64,000 bases of DNA from Ifrita kowaldi (Eukaryota; Chordata; Aves; Passeriformes; Cinclosomatidae), in the NCBI GenBank assembly GCA_013398055.1, contig VZRS01009488.1, forward strand, positions 124,001-188,000. The letters run 5' to 3'. Numbering within the stretch: the first letter of the stretch is position 1; every line of letters starts with the position of its first letter. Shown here one piece after another: positions 11,910 to 22,862 of the stretch. Made by a program: the position numbers and the translations under genes. Below the pieces are notes generated by a model. That model worked only from the letters and a program-made list of their open reading frames with translations. It was not told the DNA's origin and did no database searches.

Positions 11910-12145
11910 CGCAAGAGGAAACGGCCTCAAGATGCACCAGGGAAGGTTTAGATTGGATATTAAGAAAAATCTCATCACCAAAGGGTGGTCAGGCATTGGA
12001 ACAGCCACCCAGGGCAGTGGTGGAGTCCCCATCCCTGCAGGGATTCAAACAACGTGGGTGTGGCACTTGGGGACACGGGTCAGTGCGGGGGGAATGGTTG
12101 GACTGGATGCTCTTGGAGGGCTTTTCCAACCTCAGTGATTCTTTG
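11910..12145 (+). mobile_element. CR1 LINE fragment, type C tail
   Basis: It begins in AGGAAACGGCCTCAAGATGC and proceeds through GGTTTAGATTGGATATTAAG and GGCATTGGAACAGCCACCC to TGTGGCACTTGGGGACACG near 12060. It ends with TTTTCCAACCTCAGTGATTC. This is a 236-bp, 3'-end-only insertion on the opposite strand to the type A copy 250 bp upstream, so the pair lies head to head. Confidence 0.88.
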
Positions 12146-15100
12146 TTGCTGTGAACTTTCTGATGAGCAGAACAGGGCTACTGGGACAGGGCAGTGGGCA
12201 AGGCCAGCAGTGGCTGGTGCAGAACCTGTCCCAGTTTTGGGGTGGGCACACTGCTGACACCCTGCAGTGGCTGTTTCCCTGCCAGGTCTCCAGCTTTCAT
12301 AACCCAGCCCAGTCACTTTGCTTTGAAGCACAACATGTGTGATATTCTTTTTTTTTTTTTCATAAAATACCTGTTTCCTTTTGGTGAATTTCTTGGTTTC
12401 ATACTGAGGGGAGCAGAGAAGTGAGTCGTGCAGCCACCTGGGTGCTGGGGGGTTACCCCAGGGTGGGCTCTGCCCCATCAGCAGGGGGTGCAGGGATTTT
12501 TTCCCTTTGGATATTCCTAATGCTCTGCAGAGGAGGAAGCTGGTGGGACTTGAGGAGTGGATCAGTTCTTCCCCACAGCTGGGGCTGCTGCTCTCTCAGG
12601 CCTTTAATCCACTGTAAAGATCCCAGTTTAGGTGTGCCAGGGCTCAGCAGGTTTCCTGGGAAAACAGGGGTGGTGAAAGCACAGCAGGGTTCTTACGTTC
12701 AGAGGAGACACAACCTGGTGTGACAACCCATGGTGTGTGAACCTGCCTGACTTCCCCAAACCAGGACATCCTGGAATCTTCCAAACCCACAGATTCTCTC
12801 GTGCTGCACCCTCAGCAATCCCTGAGGCACAATCCCCTCCCTGTCTCACCTGCCTCAGCTCCCTCCAGGCTCCCAGGGAGGAGCTGGGGTGTGGCTGTGG
12901 CTGCTGCTGGAGCCTTGGTGCTGTGGAGGGGAGCAAACTGGGGAACACCAAACAGCAGAACCATGGCTGCTGTGGTGTCTCAGGAAGAGCAGGGATGTTT
13001 CAGATGGAGGAGTGGCTGAGTTGCCACTTGAGATTCTCTGCAAGCACATCCTGCTGCCTGTCAGGGCTGGGACTGGGAGGTCCAGGCAATCTGCACTTGC
13101 CAAGGAACAACGGGGTATCCAACAGGGCATCCAACCTCGCTGCAGAGAGAGCACCTGAAAGAGCACTTGGCAGAAAGCACCCCCAGAAACGAGGCTTTCC
13201 TGCCATGCACACTCTCAGCAGAGACAGCGGCCTCCAAGTGCCTTAAAAGATCTGATGGCTGATGTCTGCTGTGGTATTTGCCTTCCTGAGCCTAGGAGTA
13301 GAGGCAGAGCTCATAACTGGATGTAGAGGTCACCAAAAATTAGTCATCAAATATTTCATCTGTGCAATGGTTGGGTTCTTCCATAGCTAATCTTGGCAGA
13401 ATAAAATCACTTCCCAGGGTGGGTGTGGAAAGCTGAGGTCCTGAACAGATGAGGCCAGTTGTTCTCTCCAGGAACAGAGATGCATTTTCAGTGTCTTGCC
13501 TGGTCATTTGTGCAAGGGTCTGGTTGCAGAGGTGGTCTGACTGCGTGGTCAGCAGTCAGGGATGTCCAAAACACAAATCAGACCATGCCAAAGGTGAGGA
13601 GGAATGAACGAGGTGGAGAAAAGACTCCAGCCTCTGCCCTTTCCTTGACAAGCTCTCCTAGAAAAGAAGATCCCCTCTAGAAGCCACAGCCCTTCCATTC
13701 CCACTGGGGTGCTGTACTGGTCTGAGAGCAAAGCAGGGAGAGATCCCAAGTCAGAACTACAATTGAACAGGAAAATGAAGATAAATGCAGTGGTACAGAA
13801 GCACTGGCAGAGTGAGGACACAGCCTGAGCCCCTGCCGGGCAGGGCGCTGGCAGCAGCCCCATTCAATGGTGCCTCAGCCCTGCTGCAGGGATGGATGTG
13901 GTTCTGCTGGAGCAGGGATCCTGGAGAAGGCTCTGCTGTTCCTCTGCAGGCCCAGTGCTGCTTATGGAGCTCTTGTGCTCTGGGAACCCAGCAGGTCAGG
14001 GCTGCCTGGGCTGCTCCAAACCTCAGATTATGTCCCGGTAGGAAGGCTCGGTTCCTCCCCCTGGGCGGAGCATCTCACGGTGGGCTGATGGAATTTTATG
14101 GGCCGGGCAGTGAGGCTCGGTGGCCCATTAGCAGGAGATATCCCCCGGAGGGAGTTAGCAGGGATGTGCCATGGAAGAGATAAAGAACCCTGCCCCAGCT
14201 GGTTCCAACAGCTGGTGAGAGAATGCACACTGTGGTTCCATCTCACACTGGAACCCGAGTCAGATGCTCAAACTAAATACCAAAAAGGATGGATAAACAT
14301 CAAGTCAGGAGACTGTGAGGATATGGAAAAAACTTCAGAAAAATAGCAGTAATATCCAGATAAGGAACTGAGAAGAGAATGCAAACACTGCTTGCATGGA
14401 AAACCACAGAAGACAGCCCCTCAAAAAGGTTAAAAAGTCATAGGAGCAGCTTACAAAGCCTCTAACACACTAAAAAAAAAAGGATTCAGGAGCTGAAAAT
14501 TGTTTTGACAACTCGTAAGACCTTTGACAACACAAGTGTAGAAGCAGGTTCAGAGAAGGGAAAGGCACAGCAGGAAAACACGGGGCTCGAGTTGCATCTG
14601 TGCCCACCGAGGCTGAGGGAGCCAGAGCCTCCCTTCCAGGAGACTTGTCATGGATTGAGGCATTTCGAGATGAGGTGACAGGGAAAAACAACAAGATGAG
14701 CTGCAGCAGATTGCCAGGGCCAGATGGTGGCATCCACGTGCTCTCAGGATCACGGAGGAGGTACCGGAGCTGGGCACTGCGGGCTGGGAGCTCCTGCTCC
14801 AGACTGCCCCAGTCCCAGACTGGGAGGCGGCAGCTCCGCTGCTCTTTTATAGAAAGAGCTGGAAAGGTCCAGGGAGGCACGAGTGTGCCATCTGCAGCAG
14901 GGAACTGGGTGGAAGCTGTTCCAAAGGCTGGAGTGGGGAGACACGTGGTTGCATATGGTCTGATAGGGACGATTTTTACTTTTTTGAGGGGTTTTTTTTT
15001 TGGAGAAAATTCACGCCTCAAAAATCTACAAAGGGCGGTAAAATCCTGCTTGATGTGTAGGTGGTGAAGAGGGCAGCAAATTTATTGTGTCTCCCAGGAT

Positions 15101-15349
15101 CTCTTCCTGGGTGACAGACCCTAGGTCCAGAGAAGGCTCCTCTGGCTCTGTGGGCACTTCCAGCTGGGAAACTCTTCCTGCAGAAGCAGCAGATGCAGGA
15201 AGATTACCTTGGTCCAAAAATGAAACAAATTCATGGAGAGAAGAATCCATGGAGGGTTGTTAAACATGAAAACACCACCTCTGTCCCAATGCTGCACATC
15301 TCCAACGAGCAGGAAATAAATCAGGAAATACCTACATTTACTGTTCTTG
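12146..15349. other. Unique DNA, no gene recognised
   Basis: About 3.2 kb without a recognised repeat. A 13-bp T run lies at about 12349-12361, and a T/G-run (GGGGTTTTTTTTTTGGAG) at about 14989-15005. Open frames at 12737-13246, 14470-15021 and 14600-15067 overlap antisense frames of similar length and have no domain; I regard them as chance. Confidence 0.45.
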
Positions 15350-15720
15350 TACAAAGTCCCCCATTAAGTGCAGCAATAATAATTGGAATATTTTGCCCAT
15401 TGAGCTCAATGAGTGGTTATTGATCCTTGGCTCATTTATAAGTAGCTAATTGTGAGGGTTTGCTGTTGGCCTGTTGCATTAAGTTTATCAATGTAATTGT
15501 AGATTACTTCCACTGATTGGATGCTTGTGGGAGGCTTACATTCTTTCACTTATTCTTTCATTTATTATGACAAATATTCATAATTCAGCCTTATCTGTGG
15601 CTGCATGGATGTTGTTCTAGAACCATTAATAGAGCTGAAGGAGGAATAAAATGTAATGGATAATTTAGTTAATGAATTTGGCTACTTCTCCTGCTCGTGA
15701 TTATTATTTTTTTTTTGCCA
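15350..15720. promoter_or_regulatory. AT-rich island, candidate conserved non-coding element
   Basis: About 370 bp of AT-rich, stop-dense sequence. It carries CAATAATAATTGGAATA near 15373, TAAGTAGCTAATTGTGAGG near 15438, TCAATGTAATTGTAG near 15488 and TGACAAATATTCATAATTC near 15569. The motif mix (TAAT/ATTA cores, CCAAT-like and SOX-like words) and the absence of repeat signatures make this one of the better enhancer candidates here. It remains an inference from composition without an alignment. Confidence 0.38.
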
Positions 15721-16279
15721 GCAGTTTGTGTTGCATGTTTGTTTGTTATTTAAAAATGTTGAGTGATTGTTAATGCTCCTTCCTGCTCTGGGAACTGCTT
15801 GGCTGTTTCTGGTCTTGCTCTATGTCTGGCTCTCAAAAATGGATCATCTGCTTTGAAGTCCTCTAATGTTCCTTCAAAAGCAGACATTTCCCTGCTTTTT
15901 CAGGGAATATGAACACAAAACTCGGGCCTGGAGCCTAAATAAAGGGGCTGGATGATCACTCAGGGAGCAAATATCTACATAGTCACAGGTGTAAAGAGAT
16001 ATTGTCACTTCTGCTCCACTTTGAGCACCACGTGGGCACGTCTTTCTCCAGAAATGATGGTCCCTGCAGGGGCTTGGGGTGTCCTGGGTTTGGTGCTGCT
16101 TTTCCTCCTCCCAGCCCTTGAGGATTTGCTCTCCAGGGTGTGATTTCCACTGCTATCCAAAGAAATGGGAAAAGAGGAAGCTGGAGGACAGCACAAGGCT
16201 CAGAGAAAGCCAGAGGGGCCACGTGTCCAACCAGAACCTTCCAGGAGCTGATGGCTCCCCGGGACTTGCTGTGGGGACA
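15721..16279. other. Unique spacer
   Basis: No gene or repeat was seen. The left part stays T-rich and the right part becomes mixed. Nothing marks it as functional. Confidence 0.4.
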
Positions 16280-16345
16280 GAGAATCCCAGAATACCCTGA
16301 GCTGGAAGGGTCTCACAGGGATCATCGAGGATTAACTCCTGCTCA
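16280..16345 (-). mobile_element. CR1 3' tail remnant, reversed
   Basis: Only the extreme 3' end is present. The plus strand reads AGAATCCCAGAATACCCTGA, then GCTGGAAGGGTCTCACAGGG and ATCATCGAGG, equivalent to the type B tail in reverse. The insertion is under 70 bp, an extreme 5' truncation. Confidence 0.75.
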
Positions 16346-17005
16346 GGCTGAGTCCCTGGGAACACAAATCAGCAGGGTGGCAGCACAAAGACAAAGAAAA
16401 CATCAACGCAATCTCTCCCTGTCCTTGCTCCCCAAGGCTCTGTGGTACCTGCTGTGATTTAGCTTTGCTGAGTTTGTTCCAAGCTCCTTGCTCTGAGGCT
16501 GGGCTGAATGAGAGAGCTCGTGCTGAGCAGGGCGAGGGTGAGAGAATCCGTGCCCTTGCTCAATTTATCATATTGTGGCTCTATAATATGATTTTTCCCT
16601 CTGGTATTAGATTTCAGGTGGATTTCTCAAATGGCAGGAAAACAGGACAGGAACACAAGTTTTATAGCTCCTGGTGGCTCCAAAAAGCACATTATTGAAT
16701 TCCAGAGCGAGGGCATAACAAAGGTGAGAAGCTGAGTCAGAATCTTGATGCAAAGCTCACGGAAGCCTCGGTCCCCAGGGCTCTGTGCTGACGTGTGCAC
16801 TGGGCAGCAGATGAAAATCCTGTCTGCCCAAACTCCCCTGGCTGGTGCCTTCCTCATCCTCTTCTCCTCTGTTCCATGCCTGGCCACTCTCATGCTGAGG
16901 GCCAGCAGCGGTGGGTGATGATCAGGGCTTGGATGAGCCCCTTGGGGGGAGAGAAAGGACAGCCAGAGGGAAGGGAGCTGGGGAGCGCTCCCAGGCTGGG
17001 GTTTG
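16346..17005. other. Unique spacer
   Basis: No recognised feature. A perfect 10-bp palindrome, GGAGCGCTCC, lies at about 16982-16991, just before the two-copy repeat. Confidence 0.4.
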
Positions 17006-17123
17006 GTGTTGGATTCTCTGTGCAATGTCAGCTTTCCCTGATAATCCCAAAATGACAACTTCAGTTACACGAGAAAAATGCAGCTCAGCCAATTCACCAC
17101 GGATCCAGCACCAGAGGCTTTTA
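17006..17123. repeat. Two-copy 120-bp repeat, copy 1
   Basis: It starts GTGTTGGATTCTCTGTGCAA and ends in GGATCCAGCACCAGAGGC followed by TTTTA. A clearly homologous block stands at 18473-18595 in the same orientation, about 1.47 kb away. Outside these limits the two contexts differ. By eye the copies share most positions, with scattered substitutions and a 5-bp length difference before GGATCCAGCACC. That indel would break any shared reading frame, so the element is non-coding. It is not CR1. It could be an uncatalogued short interspersed repeat or an old local duplication. Confidence 0.75.
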
Positions 17124-17756
17124 CCAATCTTTGTTGGCAGGGCTAGCTGCTTGTTTGCAGGCTTGTCTTTATTCCCACCCATTTATCCCATGGAAAATCA
17201 GCTGGGATATGTAGCTGTGCTAATATTCCTGGCTGCTGCAGGGCAGTGCTGGGTGCCTCACAGCTGGGAGCAGCGAAATGCCGTGGGTTGCCTTCCAAGG
17301 GAATCATTTTTCATCAGAAATCATGACAAGGCAACAACATTTTCCATCCTCCATCCTGGCTTTTGACATCAGGTCCCTGGGGAGTTTTGGCTGGTGTTCT
17401 GCCTCGGGATGGGAATTTAAAGGCACATCTGAGGTAGATGGGAATTTGTTTTGTGGAGTGGAGAGCTGAGGCTCAGTCACGGGAGGGGTCAGGCAGGTGG
17501 GAGGGGGCTGCTCTGGCTCTCCCAGCGAGGATCCAGGACCTTGATGGAGATGTGTAGGCAGCACTTTTGAAGTGTTTTGAGTGGTTTAAATCATATTTTA
17601 AGTTGTTTATGTGTTTATTATTAAGTGTTTATTAACACTTCCAGCCTGCAGCCTCAACGTGGGGCTGCTGGTGCCTTAAAGAGAGGTTTTTAGGAGGTCT
17701 GGGAAGTTCCTTCCAAAAGCTGGTGGAGTGGGAGTCCCTGGAGCAAAGGGGAACCA
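17124..17756. other. Unique spacer
   Basis: No gene or repeat was recognised. A T-rich segment at 17570-17640 contains GTTTATGTGTTTATTATTAA; I attach no function to it. Confidence 0.4.
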
Positions 17757-17977
17757 AAGAATATCAGGGAAAGGTTCTTCCCCCAGAGGGTGCTGGGCAC
17801 TGCCCAGGCTCCCCAGGGAATGGGCACGGCCCCGAGGCTGCCAGAGCTCCAGGAGCGTTTGGACAGCGCTGCCAGGGATGCCCAGGGTGGGGTTGTTGGG
17901 GTGTCTGTGCAGGGCCAGGGGCTGGACTGGATGATCCCTGTGGGTCCAACTCAGGATATTCCATGATTCTGTGATCT
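17757..17977 (+). mobile_element. CR1 LINE fragment, type B tail
   Basis: The fragment carries GAGGGTGCTGGGCACTGCC near 17786, GTTTGGACAGCGCTGCCAGG near 17858 and GGACTGGATGATCCCTGTGG near 17924. It ends in TATTCCATGATTCTGTGAT. The copy is 3' end only, about 220 bp, and very similar to the other type B copies, so probably among the younger insertions. Confidence 0.92.
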
Positions 17978-18472
17978 CTCCCCAAATCCAGGGAGTGTCA
18001 CTCACCTCCTGGATAGGAGAGGCCAGCTGGAATGAGGCTGGAGCCCCAGGGACACGAGGACAGTGTTCTCCAGAGGTTTCTTTCTCACCATTTCAGCAGC
18101 AAGTCTCTAATTAAGCTCTCAGCACACGCCCTGTCCCAGACCAGCCTGTGGATGAAATTGACCTTTAAAAAGGGAACTGAGATACCCAAGGGGCCAGACA
18201 CCTCCAGTACTGGACAGCAGGTGAGCATTAATCTGAGATACATTTTTAATGCTGCAGCTTAAAATCCCCAATTGTCTGCAAGATTTATTTCTTCGCCTCT
18301 CTGGGCTTGTTCCTGCAGCCGACAGAATTGCAGGGATGATGCTGCAGTGATGGAGGGCAGGCAGGGACCTTGCAGTTTGTGTCTCCAAGCTGGCTGGCTG
18401 TGTCCTGGATGGGGTCTGAGGGACCTGGTGTCTGCCTGCGGGGTCGCCTTCCGCTGTCGTCTGCCTCGCCGA
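17978..18472. other. Unique spacer
   Basis: No gene or repeat was recognised between the CR1 copy and the second copy of the 120-bp repeat. Confidence 0.4.
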
Positions 18473-18595
18473 GTGTTGGATTCTCTGTGCAATGTTGGCT
18501 TTCCCCGATAATCCCAAAATGACAGCTTCAGTTGCATGACAAAAATGCAGCTCAGGCAATTCACAACTCCACGGATCCAGCACCAAAGGCTTTTA
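18473..18595. repeat. Two-copy 120-bp repeat, copy 2
   Basis: It is homologous to 17006-17123 in direct orientation, with the same start (GTGTTGGATTCTCTGTGCAA) and the same end (GGATCCAGCACCAAAGGC then TTTTA). Relative to copy 1 it has extra bases before GGATCC and substitutions such as TTGGCTTTCCCCGATAATCC for TCAGCTTTCCCTGATAATCC. No flanking target duplication is evident at either copy. Confidence 0.75.
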
Positions 18596-18911
18596 TGAAG
18601 CTTTTTATGAACACACTGCCAAGTATGAGATCCACCCAAGGCATTCCAGCGGTGACCACGGGGCTCGGGAAAGGGCTGCAGTGGCAGGAAGGGCCCTGGG
18701 GCTGGTGGCAGCAGCCGTGGGCAGGGTTGGACCCTCGGGCAGCAGCTTCAATCCTAGAAGCTCCTCCTGGTGCTGGAGCAGGGTGGGAGGGCTCTGCTGC
18801 CATGGTCCTGACACGGGACCTCCTTGCTCCTGCTGCAGCAGGGCCCCTTGGAGCATTTTTCATGGCTGTGAAGCTGCCATCCTATAAAAGCAGCTATTCC
18901 TGTCTGTGGCT
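18596..18911. other. Unique spacer
   Basis: GC-rich sequence with open frames on both strands but no repeat or exon signature. Confidence 0.35.
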
Positions 18912-18969
18912 GGGCTTGGAAGGAGATGATCTTTAAGGCCCCTTCAAACCCAAATAATTCTGTTGTTCT
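18912..18969 (+). mobile_element. CR1 3' tail remnant
   Basis: About 58 bp matching the CR1 terminus: GGCTTGGAAGGAGATGATC, then TTTAAGGCCCCTTCAAACCC and AAATAATTCTGTTGTTCT. It is either an extreme 5' truncation or the surviving tip of an older copy. Confidence 0.65.
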
Positions 18970-19944
18970 ACAGCTTAAATATATATAAATAAAGCATTGC
19001 TGGCCAAGGAGAGGCTACTCCATCCCCTTAACTCCATCACAGAGCAGAGAGATTTCTTCCCCTTGCCCCACGCTGGGAATGAATTTGGGAATGTCAGGGC
19101 CACATCCTGTGGCTTTGGGGTCTGATTCAAGCACTGGACCAGGGGAAGAGCTCCTCACTCCCTGGCTCCTCACAACGTGGAGCAGCCTCAGCCCGGTGGG
19201 ACTTGGCTCCTGAGCTGCACAATGGGAGCAGAAGTTCCTGCTGATACTGCAGTGGAGAAATGCTGCATTAAAGCAGGAAATATCCAATGTGCATTGCAAA
19301 TGAAGAGGTTTTTCATTTGTGTTCTAAAGGAGGAAAAATATCGCCAAGCTCAGTTAATAACACAGGAAAGCTCTTGTGGTTATCAGGGATCTTCAGCTCT
19401 AATCCCCTCTGATAAGAGTAAATTGAAGCAGCTCCTCTGCTGAGGTTTCTCTGTTGCTGGATCGTACCCATATAATAAGAGAAATGGGAACTGCCTCTCC
19501 TATTTACCATTCCTTCATTTAAATAAGTTTTTAAACTGCACTTTCCTCCCTTCAGAGACATCTGATTTACTGCATTTTAAACAGAAACCACTCCTGCAAC
19601 AATACCTCTTTCTATCAAGATTTGTAATCAGGCTGTTCCTGTTGAACTGTTGTTATTCAAGTTATTAATTTGTCATTTTGCACAGAGTCTGATCAGAGGA
19701 AGAGATGAACAGGAGTGTCTGTGCACCTGCAGGCAGAGCAGGATGGATTTAATTAGAGCAAAGAAAGCTGCAGGTTTTATTTTGTGTTTGTGTTTTTTGG
19801 TTTGGTTTTTCCTCAGCCCAGCATTTTAAGAGCTTACACAGCAATCTGCATAAATTACAATGCAGATTTTTACTCAGCTTCTTACACCTAATTTGATTAA
19901 TGATAATGACTCTGACAGGGCAGATGGAGAGGGAATTTTTACAA
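18970..19944. other. Unique DNA with an AT-rich part
   Basis: No gene or named repeat. The segment at 19600-19690 (with CAAGTTATTAATTTGTC near 19657) and the T/G-rich stretch at 19770-19815 are AT-rich and could be regulatory or spacer; I cannot tell which. Confidence 0.35.
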
Positions 19945-20188
19945 AGACGAGGACAAGGGGAATGGTCTTAGGCTGAAGAAGATGGGATATTGGGAAGGAA
20001 TTGTTCCCTGGGAGGGTGGGCAGGCCCTGGCACAGGGTGCCCAGAGCAGCTGTGGCTGCCCCTGGATCCCTGGCAGTGCCCAAGGCCAGGCTGGACGGGG
20101 TTGGAGCAGCCTGGGACAGTGGAAGGTGTCCCTGCCCGTGGGACTTTAAGGTCCCTTCCTTAATCATAGAATCACATTCTATGATTCT
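19945..20188 (+). mobile_element. CR1 LINE fragment, type A, with palindromic terminus
   Basis: It contains TTGGGAAGGAATTGTTCCCTG at about 19989, then CCTGGCACAGGGTGCCCAG near 20025 and GGTGTCCCTGCCC near 20126. The expected tail is disturbed. After CTTTAAGGTCCCTTCC the sequence reads AATCATAGAAT, CAC, ATTCTATGATT (20162-20186), a perfect 11-bp inverted repeat made of one reversed and one forward CR1 terminal octamer. Confidence 0.9.
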
Positions 20189-20693
20189 CAGGTCACAGCA
20201 AATTTTGTGTGAGGGAAAAAGATGGATCAGCTTCGGTGCTGTTCACTCTAGAGACAGCAAACGCTGCAAGCTGGCCTTTAGCACTGATTTCAGGATGATT
20301 TCCTTGCTCTTGGGCTGCTCTCTGTGCGAGCAGGGAGGTGGAAACCTTTGCACTGAACATGAGCTTTGTTTTCTGAGCTCGGCTGCTGTGCTGCCCTGCC
20401 CAGACCAAGCTTCTGCTGCTGGAAATTCTCTGGGGCAGGTTTAATGTCCCGCTCAGTAACCCCGGCGTGCCTGGTGATTCAGACCTCCCCAGCTGCCTCC
20501 GGCACCTTCCCTCCACTTGCTGGCTCACACAACAAACTGAAGTTTTCCATCCACTTCTGCTCACAGTTCAAGCCCAGCAACCCTCTGCAGCTGGTTTTTG
20601 CTCCAGGAAAGGTGTTAGGAAGGGTAGAAATATTAATTAGAAGGTGCTGACATTTTTTCTCCCCATTTGTCTTTCATGCTTTCTCTCATATTT
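20189..20693. other. Unique spacer
   Basis: No gene or repeat was recognised. A long antisense open frame here shows no domain. Confidence 0.4.
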
Positions 20694-20860
20694 TACTGTG
20701 AGGGAGTGCAGCGCTGGGGAGGCCACGGGATCTCAGTCCACAGAGGTTTTGAAGGCTCAGCTGGGTAAAGCCGTGGCTGAGCTGGTCTAGTGTTGATTCT
20801 AATCCTACTTTGAGAAGGATCTTGGGCCAGAGAGCTCCAGCAACCCCCATTTCTGTGGCT
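20694..20860 (+). mobile_element. Old CR1 3'-end fragment
   Basis: The order of words matches the 3' untranslated region of an older CR1 subfamily: TGTGAGGGAGTGCAGCG, then CACAGAGGTTTTGAAGGCTC, AGCTGGGTAAAGCCGTGGC, GGTCTAGTGTTGATTC, CCTACTTTGAGAAGGATC and CATTTCTGTGG at the end. Divergence is much higher than in the type A-C copies. Recognition is by eye from the arrangement. Confidence 0.55.
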
Positions 20861-22764
20861 CCTCAGGTTCTGTGCAAAGCCAGCCCCAGTTTGCTCTGCC
20901 TGAAGAGCCTCTGGAGGAGTGACTTTGAGTGAAAGAAGAGGGAGCTGAGGCTGTGATCCTGCTTTCCCAAGATGAATAAAAAAAATGGAAAAAAGAATTC
21001 TGGCAGGAAGAGAAGCCCCATTTTTATTGATGCTGCACAGAGGCAAGTGATTTTGCATCTAGTTTTAGGAGAGCAGTATAACTGCGTTTGACAGCCTGGT
21101 CTAATAATAATAAAAAGGCCCAGCTCCTCATATTGCAACCTGATAGTAAAGCTGGAGTGTGAATTTATCCCATAAAAATTCATCTACCATGGCTAAAGCC
21201 CTGTAAATTGAGTCCTGTGTTTTGGTTGTTAAATAAAAACAAAAACACACCGCAGAGTAATGACAGAAACCTCGCTCAGCTCTTGCAATTGTGTCTTGTT
21301 AAAACATCACTTAGGGTAATTTACAGGCTTTGATTAAAGCCTGTATTTCAATGAATTATCGTTTCCCATTCTCTCCCCTTCTCCTGCCCCCCGCTCACCC
21401 CGTGGGGATGTAAAACACCATGCTGAGGCTGGATTTCTTCAGGGAGAAAGCAGGAACCCATTACCCTGCACCATAAACCCCTGCCACACTTTGGTGTTCC
21501 CTGCCTGTCACCAGCCACGAGCTTTTGTTACAGCTCAGCAGGCCAAAGGATGGCTGAGATGCTCCCTGCGGCAGCTGGAGAAGTTTTTGGGCAGCAGCAG
21601 GGGAGATGCTGCCCCACAGCCAGGGCTGTGCCCCCCCTTCCCTGCCCTTCTCCATCCCAAATCCTCGCCCGTGCCCAAATCACCGCCGAGAGCACGGCAG
21701 AGGATGTTTGCAAGCCTACAACCTGTGCACAAGGAGAGAAATTTGTATTAAAGTCCTTTCAGACATCAGAGAGCGTTCCTGGGCTGTCTCAGTTAAGCTC
21801 AGCTCTGTTATATGGGAGCAAAAACCCAGGGAGCTGCCTCTGCCGGTGAGGGGAGGGAGCACCTGCAGGGACACCTCCTTTGATCCCTGTCCCAAGAGCC
21901 TGCAACATGCAGCCTGTGCTCTCCCTGGGCCACAGGCTCAGCCTTCTGTTGAATTTAAAGGCCTTCAATGGATTATTCTTCTCCAAACTTGCCCAGCTGC
22001 TTTTTGAACCCATCTAAAACTTCTTCTCTGCAGGTTCTTGCAGGAAGAAGATCCCCAGCTGAGCTCTGGGGTGTGCGAAAAGGGCCTCCTGAGGCCTGTT
22101 CTGAACCTTCCAATTACTGATTTCACTTCATGGTCCCAAATTCTTGCATTAAAATACACCACAATGACTCATTTCCTCCCTCCTGTCTTTGTGTCTCATT
22201 CCATCTCCTGTGCCTCTCTATTCCAATTTTCTCTTTCCCATCCTGAAAAGTCCTAATCTGTTTGCCTGCTTCTCATCTGGGAGCTGTTTCATGCCTCTGA
22301 TGACCTTTGCTGCTTTCCCCGGACATCTTTCATTCCCACTTTGCTCTTTTCCAAACAGAGGGCCCAGGCTGTGCTGGCTGGAAAGCCATGAATTTATGCA
22401 GTGGCAGAAAGCACCAAAATAGATGTTCTCTCTTTCATTCCCTAATCATTCCCACTGTTTCATTCGCCTTTTTTTGACCATTTCTGAGTTTTTCACAGAG
22501 CCTCGAGATGCCCACCCTGCATGCACAGAGCCCAATATCAGAACTAGAGAACTGCTGATTAGCATCCCATTTATCCACAAGCACATGCACCATGTGAATT
22601 TGTCCATATTAGCCTTAATCCAGCATTTGCTTGCCTGCTCAGCCAGGTTTTTCTGCAAGTCTTTGCAGCCAGCTCCCTTTTTTTTTTTTTGCTGCTCTGA
22701 GAAACTTTGGGTCATGAGGAAATGCAGTTAAAGCAACAGAAGCAACTGGAGTTTTCTATTGTAG
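20861..22764. other. Unique DNA with a palindrome-bearing AT-rich part
   Basis: AT-rich sequence at 21200-21370 carries a perfect inverted repeat: TACAGGCTTT (21322-21331), GATT, AAAGCCTGTA (21336-21345). The rest (21371-22764) is mixed-composition with a 12-bp T run near 22679-22690. No exon, RNA gene or named repeat was recognised. Confidence 0.45.
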
Positions 22765-22862
22765 AAACAGGGAATGGTTTGGGTTGGAAGGGACCTTAAA
22801 GCCCATCTCATTCCACCCCTTCCCATGGGCAGGGGCACCTCCCACGAGCCCAGGTTGTTCAT
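22765..22862 (-). mobile_element. CR1 LINE fragment, type A, reversed
   Basis: The plus strand reads GGAATGGTTTGGGTTGGAAG, GGACCTTAAAGCCCATCTC and CCCATGGGCAGGGGCACC, the reverse complement of the CR1 3' end. It is truncated after about 100 bp near CCCAGGTTGTTC. Confidence 0.85.

Noticed and set aside
16627..18639. Similar antisense peptides from the two 120-bp repeat copies
   Set aside because: The similarity follows from DNA homology; a 5-bp indel shifts the frame between the copies, so no protein is being conserved.
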